In this document: piece by piece, positions 51,301-64,000 of the stretch | How the letters are laid out: every line of letters starts with the position of its first letter | Numbering within the stretch: position 1 is the first letter of the stretch | DNA from: Trochalopteron elliotii | Taxonomy: Eukaryota > Chordata > Aves > Passeriformes > Leiothrichidae | Direction: 5' to 3' | Assembly (NCBI GenBank): GCA_024734555.1 | Contig: JANPWX010000031.1 | Location: forward strand, 445,102-509,101 | DNA length: 64,000 nt | Notes under the pieces: model-generated | Told to the model about the DNA's origin: nothing | The model's input: only the letters and a program-made list of their open reading frames with translations | Database searches by the model: none | Program-made: the position numbers and the translations under genes

Positions 51301-54300
51301 TTGTGCTGAATAGTGGCAGCAGGACTTCATATGCCCTGTATTCTGGGATACTGGATAGATAGAAGCCAGTGACCCCAGTAGACATGCTGTGCTTTTTTCT
51401 TTGCCTTTGTTGCAGATTTACCTTTTTATTGAGAGTCTATTTATGGAGAGGGTCTGCTGCAGAGCCGTGCTGTCATGCAGGAAGGTTGTATGTCATGCTG
51501 TGGTTTCTTGTTGGATCAAGATCTTCCCCTGGATGGAGGAACGTTGATAGTTCCTGAATGTTGTAGACACCAAGGAAAAGAACTGAGTGTACTGCTCACT
51601 CTCCCAATGGAAAGGGATGTTTTATTTTACCCATTTTGAAGAAATAAATCATTGGGGCCCAGGAAATAACTACCCCTGGCCTTATTTCTCCCTCACTTTA
51701 AACAGACAAAGAAACTACACAAAATTGTTTTCAGTTATGTCTTCCTAGATATACCTTACAAATTGGTGTTTGTTAAGGACTGGGATAATTAATAAAGCCT
51801 TTAAAAGAGCATCCAAAGAGAAAGTAATAGGAACTTTAAAAGACAGAAATTTAAAACAACTGTCATTCCATGTAAGTGATATTATTTCAGCAATCCCAAA
51901 CTAGGATGCACAGGCTTGGGGAAGTATCTGCACTCTGTAAATAGATCTGCCCTAGGGCTGTAAGTCTATGAAACTATTTGAAGTCACTGGATCTGCCTCA
52001 ATTTTATGATTGACTCTTAGTGTGTAATAACAGGGATACTCTTAATTGAATGCATAGAATGAAACTTAAAAACAAATGAACTAAAACTGACAAAAGAAAT
52101 AGAAGATTAAAGATGATTCTTGTTTCTCAGTTGTACAAGAAAAAAAAAGCCTTTTGTTTTCTTTCTCATGACATAAAAACCTTATAGTCAAAATATTGCA
52201 TCTAATCCTAGTTTCTGTTTTGTATGTTTCACTAACTCATTATATTTATGATTAATAATTAATAAGTTGATTCTAGAGGCTGTTTCAGGTGAACTGCTTT
52301 TTAAAAAATAATGATAAAATTTAATGCATTTGAAAGACAATAATTATTTTTGCTATTTAAAAAATGCTCAGCACAAGTAAGTGTGCTTAAAAAAAGACTA
52401 TCTTAATCATACTTTAATTGGGCTGCTGCAAAGTAGCTACTTGCTATAATATCTGATTTTTATCTCTTTTAAAGAGACAGACTTTATTTTTTAAATTAAC
52501 TGTTCTACAGTTTAGAATTTACTGATACTAATCTGCTAATTCTGTTCATTCCCTTATAAAGATTTTTTTACTGAGATATTAGTGTCTTAAAACATCTTCA
52601 TGTAACTTTTATTCTTCAATATGAAATCCCAGCTGTGTGCAAGATAATAACAAGGTCTCATCTATTTTAGTAGGAACAAGATTTCATTCTAGCATAGCAA
52701 ATAAGCTTTGTAGCTGAATGCATGAGGAAAGTACTCATATTTGTGACAAACTGTCTGTCTAACCTTTTTAAGTGCAACCCTGTCTGAATGCACAGCATTG
52801 TTAATGGGAACTGGTGTTTTACTTTTATTTTTAGATTCGGTATTAGCACACAGCAGCAAGAATTCAAGTGAAGCCTCTTGCACCAGCAATCAAAGGAGTT
52901 ATGACAGCAATAGCTGGGTTATTAATTGAAAGGTGATGTACTTTTATTCAGGCTTGGTAGCTTTCATTCTCAAAGAATAAGGCATGTGCCAAAGGAGGGC
53001 TGTGGGCTCCCAGAGCCCAGACAAAGAGGAGACGATGCTGAAGAATTGACAGGGACTTTTCAGACATAAAAGCTTTACAGAAGCCAAGAAGCTTTCATAG
53101 TGGCAATGTAGAAGATAGCTTATCTGAGGGGGATTTTCAAAGGTGTAAACAATACCCCAGATGTAGGCCATTTACCATGTTTATGCATTAGTCTGAATGT
53201 GTTGCACCTTTAATGAGTTGGTAAACCACAGTGAGTTTTAAAGAAGGTTCTTAGGCATCATTTGAGTCAACTTCTGTCATGTGTCTCCAGTTCGAGATAT
53301 TTGCAGGAACCAACCTGGCCATATCTCCTGAAATAGCAGCATCTTGTACCGTTGTGACTGCAGCACTAGTTATGATCTGAGAGAAGACTAATGACAGATT
53401 TCTATTTTGGATGTTGGCTTGAGTCTGACAGCAAGGAGTGGAAGAGGAGATCTTCCTTTGACTGGCTTGAGATGAGATCTCAAGGCAGTCACAACTGTGC
53501 AGGGAATATAGACCTCTGCAATGAGTTTCCTAAACAATAACCAAAAGCTTTCAAACAAATCAGCACACGAACAAGGAAAATATCCCAGTTTTAGTAGAAT
53601 AGAAAGTAGGTTAATTAAATTTTTTAATACAGAAACTGGGATGGAGTAGTAATAAAAGGGATTGTCAGCCAACTTCCCCATGTCCACCGTGTCCTTGTAG
53701 GTAGACCATTGTCTCGGCTGTCTAAGTGGCTTTCTGACATGCTACAGAATGCACAACACCTCTGGACACATTTTGCAGTGCCTTGGGCCCAGCAATGTCT
53801 CCAGTTCCTGTTTCTTTGAGCATTATCTTTGATGCTTTTGGAGCCGCAGGCTCTATCCCTCTGTGTGCTCTTCTGGTAGCCTTTCTTCCTCTAATTTCTT
53901 AGAAATCTCCTCTGTGTGTCTGCAATTCCTACCAAAGAAAAAAAAATTCACTCATCCTCCAGAGGGTTATATATGACCTCCAGCTTCCTTTTTAAGAAGT
54001 GTAGTGCCTACACGAAAAAAAAACCAAAGGGTACAGTCTGTCATATGGCTGATCTTGCTAAAATCCTCAAAAGGGAAACTGGTCCTCCTACTTCTGTTGC
54101 CATGACAATGAACATTTTTACAGAAAACCACGTTGTAGCTGAGAAATTTATTGTATAGCAGTTCATACAAAGCAGTAGCATCACAGCCATTAACCTACTG
54201 ACTGAAACTAACTGGCTGCCAACCCCAATATCCCTTTTCTGATGGTAACTAGTACCAGATGCTTCAGAGAAAGATGGCAATAAATTAGTTCGAAACAATT

Positions 54301-54588
54301 TTGAAACAAATTGTCCATAGACAACTTTTTAAACTGCTTTTAGTTAGATATTAGTTCATTACATAAGTCAACGGTTTGTGGTTTTTTCTCTTTCCATAGC
54401 TTTCCTCTGCAATGTAGCTGCACATGTTCTCACCTGATATACAAATGCTTAGTTGTCTTCAATTATCTTCTTAATCTTATTTCCAAAGTTGCCTGTGGCT
54501 GTGAGTTAGAATTAATTGTTTAACATTGTTTATTTTTTTAAAATCTGTTTCTCATAGGTCAACTTCTTTTTTGATGAGAGCTCTGTGT
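48325..54588. other. AT-rich non-coding DNA
   Basis: About 6.3 kb with no recognised gene or repeat family. It contains a short tandem of GAAATTAAAT units at 48839-48866 and a near-palindromic TAAT-rich site at 51138-51163. Confidence 0.5.
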
Positions 54589-54625
54589 TTGTTATGTTAT
54601 ATATGATGTTATGTTATATGTTATG
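54589..54625 (+). repeat. Imperfect (GTTAT)n-type tandem
   Basis: Repeated GTTATGTTATAT units over about 37 bp. Confidence 0.7.
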
Positions 54626-57600
54626 TCTCCACTGTATCTTACCTTACTTGCTTTTCTCACAAAACTAAACAGCCCATACATTGTTGTTTGCATTGTATAT
54701 ATGTTGGTCCCTGTCTGTATAAACTCTGACCATCTCCTCTAAGTGCAGCCTTGTCTCTTAGGAATGAGATAAGAGCACAATCTGAACTGTATTCTGGGCT
54801 GTACTAATTATTGTGATAATGATGTCACAGCAGCCTCAGTATTTATTTCTAATTTACCTACATAAAAAAACCAGATGTGGGAGTGAAGTGTGTGGAAAGT
54901 ATGAAAGGAATAAAGAAGTAAAAAGTGCAAATGTAAAAAAAGAAATAAAAATACTGACAAGAAAACGTCCTGTTTTAAAAAATGTAGAACAAATTCCCTT
55001 GTCTCAATGCGGGAGAAAAGCATGAAAGCAAGAAAAATCCACTGACTAAACATACACTTGAAGAAGCTCTTGGGATGATCTTGGTGCAGATCATCCAATA
55101 GATTCTGGCAGTAAACCTGAGAAGCATTTAGACACTTTGCACCTTTTTGGATCCTAATAAACTAATGGGGCCTTCTGCAACCTGACTTAAAGGACTAAGT
55201 GTAAATTTTTTCTTTTCTGAGTTAAAGACTAGATCATTAAGGCAAAAACAAGAGTAGATTTGGGGACACTTGAGAAAAAATCATGAAATATTTCTTGCTA
55301 GGGAGTTATCCCAAGTTCCAACTAAGATGCAATAATGGTCTTCCCTCCTTCTAACAGAAATTGCTGTCACAATATTAATTATTCTCTTCTACATGAAAGA
55401 ACAGTGTTTGAAATAAAAATAAGGGAAATAAAAAGCCTTTGTATCAGGAATATTACTAACAAGTCAGCTGTAATTCTGTTTTACACAGAGACCATTAAAA
55501 TTTCAAGTAAAACCCGAATTCAAACTTGAATGAATATAGGTTGATTAAGAAGAAACAAGTAAAAAGATACCGTGGGCTTGTTATTTAGATTCATGCCATG
55601 AACAGAATTTTATGTATTTACACAGCTGAATTATGGAATATTTACCCTTTTCAGTACTTCAAAGATGTACCTTCTTTGCAAATATAAGTACATTAAATTA
55701 TAAATTCAATGAAATAAACTACTTATGATTAAGTTAGGTGTACAAACATGCAACAAAACCACTAAACCTTTTTTTGAGGATTTTAGATAAGTCCATCTTT
55801 ATTTTGCATGTATTCATCTAAAACAAGAATTTTATGAGCAAATTCCTGGGCAGGAATGCATTTTGGTGCAGATATTTACAAAATAAATATGTCAGAAAAT
55901 TTATTGCAAGATGATTTACAGCTTCTGGTTGTTAGTGTTTACCTTAGAAAAATTAAGCTTGGATGGGTTAGATAAGAAAGTGAGTATGACTCATAAGGGC
56001 AAAAATATGACTTCTATGACCATTTGAAAGAGTGAAAAAGTTTTAAAATAAGATACTAAACACTTGATCAAAGACCAAGACCATAGTCACGCACAAAAAT
56101 GCATTCGTATATCTATTTCTAGAGTCCTAATACCACATCTTTACTGAGCAGAGTATGTCCTTCCTGGGGAGGGAAGGAATCTTGGGAAATGGAAAAAAAA
56201 CCCCATCTGCATCCTCTTCTCTGTTCATTTTGTAAAGGTAATTACAAACTGGTCCAAATCAAACTATCTCTGAGTGCTACTGTTAGTGCTATCCAAATTA
56301 CAGGAGAGCAATTTTCAGAAAAATAGGCAGGGTCCTATTTTCTCCAGAATAATATGCTACTAATATATCTGTCCAAAAGCCAAAATTATCTCCTCAGCTT
56401 GCTAAAGGATAATCTGCAGGAAATATCTAAGCCACTTATGTATTTAAAAGGAAGTGGAGGGTGTGTGGAGCAGATAATTTTCACAGGAGCTGGTTTGATG
56501 GGGAAAAACACGCCCATAAGTGATCTTGCTGAAATCTAACTCATGTTAGAGACCCAATCTCCATTGCACAGTGCTTGTAGGGAGTGACGTGCTAGCAGAA
56601 CCGTGGTGCAGTCTGCATTTTAAATGCTTCATAATTGAGTCTTTATTCATTTCTTTGCAGGATTACAAGTAATTGCAGTGAGGCCCTCAATTGTTTGGTG
56701 GTGGCCTGCACAGAGAGATCGAGCATCCAACTGAATTAAGGCAAACATGCTTCAGCAGGGAATTACGAAGGAAAAATTGAGCAGAAAAGAGATGGAATAT
56801 TGTATTAATAGGGGGCATGACTTCTCAGCAGAGGTCACTGTACATAATTCAGATCTACTGACAAACAGCATACAGAACTGAAGTGAATATGATAAATTGA
56901 TGTGGGTAGTGCAAAAATTGCAGGTTCAGAACAGCATATACTGCCAGAGGGTCTTTGAAGGGCAGAGGACCAAACAGAGGTTACACTTAGGATTTACAGG
57001 GCATAAATTCTGGTGACCTCGGTGACAGCAAAAGCTCAGCTGAAAACCTGAACAGGTGGCTAAAGCAAAAGAGTTCCGGAATAAAAATTGGTCTTGGAAA
57101 CAGCATTAGACCAACTTAAATTGTTTAGTTTTGGCTTTGATAAATATAATGAAGTTTCAAATTAAGAATCCTCCTCCTTTTTCACTTAGCCTGTTAGGAC
57201 TAGGACCACTGCACTCTATAATGACACACTCAGTTTCATCAGTGAGCAGTAATTATTGCTCCTGCTTGCAGGGGGGACCTCCAAGACTACCCCACATCAT
57301 TCCTGAGAAGCGCTGCGGTCGATTAAGCACTATAAGGGTCGTTCTTCCTTCAGAACAAGCACTGAATTAAAATCCTACCCTGCAACAGATACTGATGCTG
57401 TTTTCAGCTGAGACATAAAGCCAGGATCCAAGAGGTACAAAAACATTTTAATTAGAAGTGAACGTGTTACTTTGAGCATCTCAATTAAATCTCCTTTGTT
57501 CACTAAATCTAGCCCGAATTCTACCTGTTTATAATTAGTCATTATAGTACTTGTCAATATATAGTTCTACTGTGTGCTGTCATTTTACAGAGCCCTTTCT

Positions 57601-60600
57601 CCTTATAAAGGTAGATTAGGCATCAGTAAAAAAAAAAGTTTTTAAAACATTTGTTATTATTTCTACTAGTAAGAAGAAGCTTTGCCTAATTTTGACTGAC
57701 AAAGTTCTAATGGACTTAAAAGATTTTAGTGGGTATCAAATCAGTATCAACTGAAAATAGCCCTCATATAGTGGTAGAAATATGTGCCACTGAAATCACT
57801 TCTTTAAAATTTATTAATTTTGGCTTTTATATCCATTTATTAATTTGATACCACTGACAAAAATACATATGCCATAAATATTTTTGTTAAATATACTTAC
57901 TGTATTCTCAGAAACAGAGTAGCCCAGCTGAAAAACCTGGGTTATTTCTACTCCTTTCTATCTGAGATTCCAATTCCTCTAAAACCTACAAGTTAGAATA
58001 AGAAAAACTTCTGTACTGCTCTGCTGCATGAATCTCCTGCTCATAACGATAGACAGCTTGTATAGATGCTAAATGTGTTTCAGAAGTCATTAATTCCTAG
58101 CTGTTGATTTGAAAGAAAATTTAAAACAGAGATGCACTGTAAACCAAATATATCCTCCCATCTCTGATTTCCATTTTCTTTTGATCCTAACAGTCAACTC
58201 GCATTACTAACCTGAATCTTGTATCTTAGAGATGAAATTCACAAAATACCCACAAGTATTTTGCAGCAAACAGAGCAATCAGTCCCTTAAGCCAAAATAA
58301 AGTCTCTCATGAAAGAAGAAATGAACTAGTCAATTAATGTGTTTATAGCAGAATAATTTGGAATGGAAAATTATTATTGCATAGCATTTTTGAAGTACAG
58401 CTCAAAAATATATCAATATTCAAACTTTTCTGTTAGTAATGTGATCTCACACTTGTGAGTACATAATTTTAGAATGATCTGGATTTTATAATATACATGT
58501 ATCTCACAGTGGACTGTAAACATGACATGCATAATTAGGGGAAGAGAGGGAAACAAATTGACAGAGTAGTGAACCATGCCAGAGCTCAGTGTTAGAAGCT
58601 GTTCTCTGCAGTAAAACCTATTTACTGCAGCTCCAATACTGTGTTCAATTTCAGTACACTTTTTGCTATAAAGGTAGGCAGACTATAGGAGTTAAGGAAG
58701 AGTTATAAGAGCCAACATGGTGCAGAAAGCAATGGTCTGTAACCATACACAAAGAAACACTATGGGCAATGTTAAAAGCCAGATTGTTAACACAGAAGTG
58801 ACACCATAATAAGCATAGTGAAAAATAAGTGAATCGAGACAATAGATTGAAATTAAGACAAGAAAAATGTATTCTTTGTTAAAAATCTTTGTACGGGAGT
58901 TACATGAACATGTAGAATAATCTCCCGCAAGAAATACCAGAAAACCCATAACTTGGACTGGGGAGAATGTTACAATGAATGGCTGTAGAGGAAGACAAAT
59001 TAGATGTCCTACTGACACCCGAGCCCCTTTTCCTTCCAATTTTCCAGAGTTGAAACCCACACAGATTCATTGCTAAAAACACAGAAGGAAATGGAAGGTA
59101 TTAGAGCTCAAATAATTTTTGTTTCCTTCTCTTCTGTATTTGTGTCTTAGAGTAAACCTAGTGTAGGATAAGTAAAAGTAGCTGAAAGCACAATGATTAC
59201 TGACACAATCAGACTGAATAGGTCTGACTCAAAGTTATACTAGGCTGAGACAGAAGTAGGAGTTCTGAGGTGGGGTTTTTTATTATTATTTATTTTGGGG
59301 AGTGGGTGAGAAGATGAGGGGAATTCAAAGGGCAGAAAATATTTGTATGAAAATAACTCCTCTTTGGTGGTTTGTCTTGATTTATGCTCCAATAGTGCAA
59401 GTATAACCTTGAAGATCATTGCCCAATGCCAAAGAATACATTAGGTTCTGGACTGGAGCTATTTGTAAATGGACAATCATACTGACACAGCAAAATTAAT
59501 CACTAAGGCTATTATAATAAAGTTGTGAAGCCTTCAAAGATTCTTCCTCTATGCTGCTGTGGCAGTCATGAAAGTTATCGCTAAATGTGCATCAATGTGC
59601 CTTCTAAACATGGGTTCACATATTTAGTCTGCTGCCACTCACAAGAACAATAACCGCAAGCAGAAAAGGATATTATATCCTTATAGCATAAGGCCTATGA
59701 ACATGCACATGAGCAGTCAATACACAGGATTTACAGGATTCATAAAAGTCCTTTTGTTCTCAAGAAAACAGTAATTTTTGTTTTTAACCTGTTCAGTCTC
59801 AGCCCTAGCAATGAGGGGTAAAGGATTACCTCATGGGCATTGTTTCAAACTCTCTGCTGCGCTTGCTCATTTGCTTGGACAAAACTGGGTAAAACTCTTC
59901 GAGCAAACACTCATTTCCTGCAATACATCTGTGGAGCCTGTATTGAGATAATTAACCACAAATGGAGGATTTTGTATAATTTCCTGGACTTCATTCCCTT
60001 AAATTTCCTCTAATTATTATTGCATCCTCTGTGTTTCATACTTTCTTTGATGCCCTCATAAAATTGTTCTAACAGGAGTCTTCTCTGATGTCACCAAGCA
60101 ATTCTTCTAAAAGAAGTGTGCTGAAAAAATCAGGACAGATGGATAGCTGGACAGCTATTTACCTGCATATCCCAAGAAGAAGAAACAGTTTGGAAAGCCT
60201 TTTCACATTCACTTTAACAGACCACTCCTTTGTATATCCTTTTGCTTTTATACATGGCTGGAGTTTTTTGGAATATCCTGAATCAATTCCTCCTTTCTGT
60301 TACGTTTCACTTAATTATCAATTTGCTCATATCTAGTCCTAGCTGCAGACTCCAAACTAACAGAGTTATATTCCTCATATAAGGCTCTGTGTGATGTGAA
60401 TGCTTCAGCTGCATATGGCTCCTCTTTGCAGGGCTGGTGGCACTAACATGTCTGGTCAAAGAGAACAGAAATGCAGTATGTCCAGAAAAGCATTAATTAA
60501 ATAAGAGAGAGGTACTAATCTGCTGTACTCATTCCTTCAGGAGAGTGACAATGTGGTTTGCCATAGTCCTTTTTCAGCCACAGTGAGGGTATGAACAGCA

Positions 60601-63600
60601 GGAAAACCCTAAGTTCACAGTCTTTTAAAATATTGTAATGGAAAACATGACTGCAAGGTAGCATCAACCTTCTCCACCTAATTCCAAATAATGTTAGGAT
60701 ATGCCCGGTCCCAAAAACACAGGTTAATCACATTTTCTCAGGAAAGAACTTTGGTATCATCTGAGACAACACTCTATTCCACTAGGAAAAAAATCCAATA
60801 TAAACACAAGATAGGGGTCATTCATTCTTCCTTTAAAAATACAAAGGAAACAAATACAAAGTGACAAAGGAAAAGCTTGAAGACTCCTACTCTTAACTAG
60901 AACATAAGAATGAAGAAAGATCTTATTGAGCTTGAAAATTGTAAAGGAATAATTAGAAATCTGTTCTTATCTTCTCCAAGAATGTGACATGGAAATTTAA
61001 AACATTCAATCAAAGCAAAAAATAAAGTTTTCTCCACAAACAAGAAAGAAAGTATATGTTCCCAAATCCTTGTTTGCATCCCTGCTCAGATAAATTTTGC
61101 ACTCTTATCCTCTGCTCCCACTATCTGAATGACACATGTCACTGGTAGCAAAGGTAGAGGAAATTCAGTTGCCGCCCTGGCAATGTCCAGAAAAAAATGT
61201 GATAAAATAATTTTGTTCTTTCCAGAGTTGTTTGAAGTGCCCATCACTCCCTAAGGAACCTCCTTCAAAATTTATCTGATTAGGTCAAGGTGATAATTAC
61301 CTAGAGATGTTTTTAATGAAATCCTAGTCCTCACACCCATTGGAAAAAACTAAGCCATGCTCTGTGTTTTTCAGAATCTTCTCGTGAATGATGTAAGCAA
61401 TACAGTAAAATCCCACTTTAGGTCTGCCCTAATAGAGAGGTATTTACACAGGAAACTGTTTCACCTGGCATACAGTAGGAGTACCAAAGAAATAACACAC
61501 TTGAGTTCTTATGAAAATTATGAGTAGTGAACTACGGAAAAACACTAGCACATTTCCTGCTCTTTTATTCCAGCACTAAGAATGTAAACTGGCTGCACAA
61601 CTTTAGCAGGGAGCCAAAAAAGGAAAGTTTTATAAACAACTATTTACAGGATTTTTCCTTACCCCAGTGATGTGGCTGTTCCTAACATCCTAGCACACTG
61701 CTGAATGGGAAAATCTCTTCCAAAGCACATAGCAAAAATCTTTTGAAGGTACATATGAGCATGACACACAAACCTGTATTTCCTGCAGAGGATATAAGGC
61801 ATAGCTTAAAACCTGACTGGAAACCAGATACTGCTACTTTGTAGTTTGTCTCAAGGTTTAATGAAAGCCTAACATTTTAAGTTAATACCTTCTTGGATAG
61901 ACCACTTTTCTACAAAAAAGAATATTAGTGTTTCCAAAGAAATTGCTACATGGTACAGGCCAAACACTGTACACATCTACCCCCATTTAAGGGTGCTGAC
62001 GACAACAAAATAAAAACAGCCAAACAAACAGTCACAGTTCATACATATTTGCATGGTATTTAAATAGCTGTTGTTTGACATGTGCAGTACAGATAAAAAT
62101 CACAAGATTGTACTTGTAGAGAGCAGCTTTTCCTCTTCTTGTAGTAGATGGACAAGCTTGGTTTTTTTTTTTTTTGAAATTGCAAAATAATAGTTGATTT
62201 TTCTCTTTCCTAACATTTTCTAAGCTGATTAATTCTGAGAACCAATTCCAGCAAAGGTATCAAGCTATCAAGCCAGACTATATTAAGTGATAAGGATTAC
62301 ACTAATTCACCCACAGCATCTTGATAATCTTTCAGTGATGGATAAGAGGAATTTAATTTCTACCAACTGCGGGCCGAATTCCTTCTGAGTTTTATGACCT
62401 ACTGAAAAAGGTCTTGCATACAGACATATAAACTGATTCCATCAACCAAACCAATCAAAACAACTTCTGCCTGATTACCAGCTGCAAATCTGCAAGCAGT
62501 AGTTTATGTATGCATTAGTAGTATTATATGCTCAAATAATAATAGATTTATAGGGACACTTTAGATGGATTTTGATACTCCTTTTTCATGGATGTGGTCT
62601 CCTGTCCTGTTCTGAAAGTGCTCAGCATCTCCCAGGGTCTGCATCCTTATTAGGCCATGATTCACACTGAACTTCATCTAACTGGGAAAAAATGACATGG
62701 AGGCAGTTTTATACAGAAGGAAATATGATTTTTCCCATCAGATAGGCAAGCCTGAGAAAGACCATCTCAATCAACATAAATATTTTACAAAAATTCTGCA
62801 CTTCAGTTGTGATCAATTACTCAGTTGGAAAAAGGACCACCAAAAAAAAAAGAATCACATCAGCTAATCTGGCCTCATAAATTTCTGTATAATAAACATA
62901 CAAAATGGCATATAATGTGCATGTGTTTCATTTCTTATAGCAGTTAGTCTTATTACTTTTACTGAATTATTTTCAAACATTTCTCTACCTTGTGAAGTCC
63001 ATTCTATACGTATATATAGTAAAATATTTATATGCAGAAGATACTTTCTAGTGGTGGGATACATGATGTATGCACATTTAGCTTATGCAGTCCACCACTT
63101 AAAAATACTTTTTTCTCCTAAAAATGACTAATAAATACACAAGGTATTTCAAACTAATCTCACTAATCTTCTTATCCATTGTCATTCCTAACAGGCAGAT
63201 CTTCAAATTCTTTGGAAGGACAATATCAAACATTTCATCTGTTATAAGACCTGTTTTATTTGAAATCAAGTACTTTGGTGATGTCTCTTTTTTCATGAAT
63301 AAAATCCAGGAATCCTGTTTTCATTTTGCAACTGAAAATGGCATGACAATGAAAAATGCAAATGAAAGATACGACAAGACATAATTACTTAAAGAGTACA
63401 CGTATGTGCACAGATTTCATGTAAGGAGCCAAACCCTAACACTGTACAGTAACAGTTTTCCATATCATAAAAAAAATTAAAAAAAATAGTGCTTAAGAAA
63501 TCCATCTACATATCTAGTTACATGTACTTTTTCATTTTTTGTCTTTATTCCTGGTGAAAGCAAACTTGTATCTTTTAATATTTGTATGTAAAAAGTAGGT

Positions 63601-63636
63601 TTAAGTACATTTGCTGTTTTGGAATGAATTTTCAGG
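54626..63636. other. AT-rich non-coding DNA
   Basis: About 9 kb with no gene, RNA gene or repeat family recognised. It contains a 14-T run at 62162-62175. Open frames are short, on both strands and unsupported. Confidence 0.55.
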
Positions 63637-64000
63637 CTCTATGATAGTATATCATCAAGTGGCTTGGGCAGGAAGGGACCTTAGACATCATCTCATTCCA
63701 ACCCCTATGCCATGGCCAGGGACACCTTCCTCTAGACCACCTGCTCAAAGCCCCATCCAGCCTGGCCTTGAGCACTTCCAGGAATGGTATGCCCACAACT
63801 TCTCTGGGCAACCTGTTCCAGTGCCTCGCTACCCTCAAAGTGAAAAAATTCCTTCTAATATCTAATCTAAAGCTATCCTCTTTCATGTTAAAGCCATTAC
63901 CCCTTGTCCTATGACTACACGCCCTTGTAAAAAAATCCCTGTCGGGTTTCCTTGTAAGTCTCCTTCAGGTACTGGAAAGCTGCAATAAGGTCACTCCACA
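63637..64000 (-). mobile_element. CR1 LINE 3' region, continues past the window
   Basis: Minus-strand CR1 with classic 3' phrases (GGCTTGGGCAGGAAGGGACC, CATCTCATTCCAACCCC, GCCATGGCCAGGGACACCTTC). The ORF2 C-terminus is readable as FRLDIRRNFFTLRVARHWNR and PREVVG. It shows the consensus best of all copies here and is probably the youngest. The 5' part lies beyond position 64000. Confidence 0.95.

Overview
This window looks like 64 kb of avian, probably passerine, nuclear DNA. The main evidence is the repeats. There are several CR1 LINE fragments with the diagnostic avian 3' end and the ATTCTATG octamer, and LTR fragments that match, from memory, families common in songbird genomes. The rest is AT-rich and unique-looking. 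I see no complete protein-coding gene, rRNA, tRNA or CRISPR array. The window is best read as intergenic DNA or the inside of a very large intron. Most open frames are short, lack codon structure and overlap each other on both strands.

Layout: (1) 0-3.4 kb is AT-rich unique DNA with one open 360-bp segment bounded by good splice signals (481-840). (2) 3.47-4.0 kb is the only strong CpG-rich island. It holds a palindromic RFX X-box, a NotI site, a 17-bp minisatellite, a long CT-rich tract interrupted by a 55-N assembly gap, and a short ATG segment ending at a splice-donor-like site. It is the best candidate for a promoter or first exon. (3) 8.5-9.8 kb has two LTRs in minus orientation. The second is a nearly complete solo LTR (9182-9811) with a matching 7-bp flank on each side. 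(4) 15.6-16.3 kb is an internally deleted CR1. (5) 24.3 kb, 30.2-31.0 kb and 37.9-38.3 kb are LTR fragments. (6) 29.7, 39.6-40.1 and 63.6-64.0 kb are minus-strand CR1 3' ends; the last runs off the window. (7) The rest is AT-rich DNA with microsatellites, among them a pure 71-bp CCAT array at 27.26 kb.

The window shows no set of genes working together. If the CpG island is a real promoter, the downstream DNA may be its first intron, and the few splice-bounded open segments would be candidate exons. That is inference; RNA-seq would settle it. I found no convincing new biological system. The island with its X-box is the most interesting locus.
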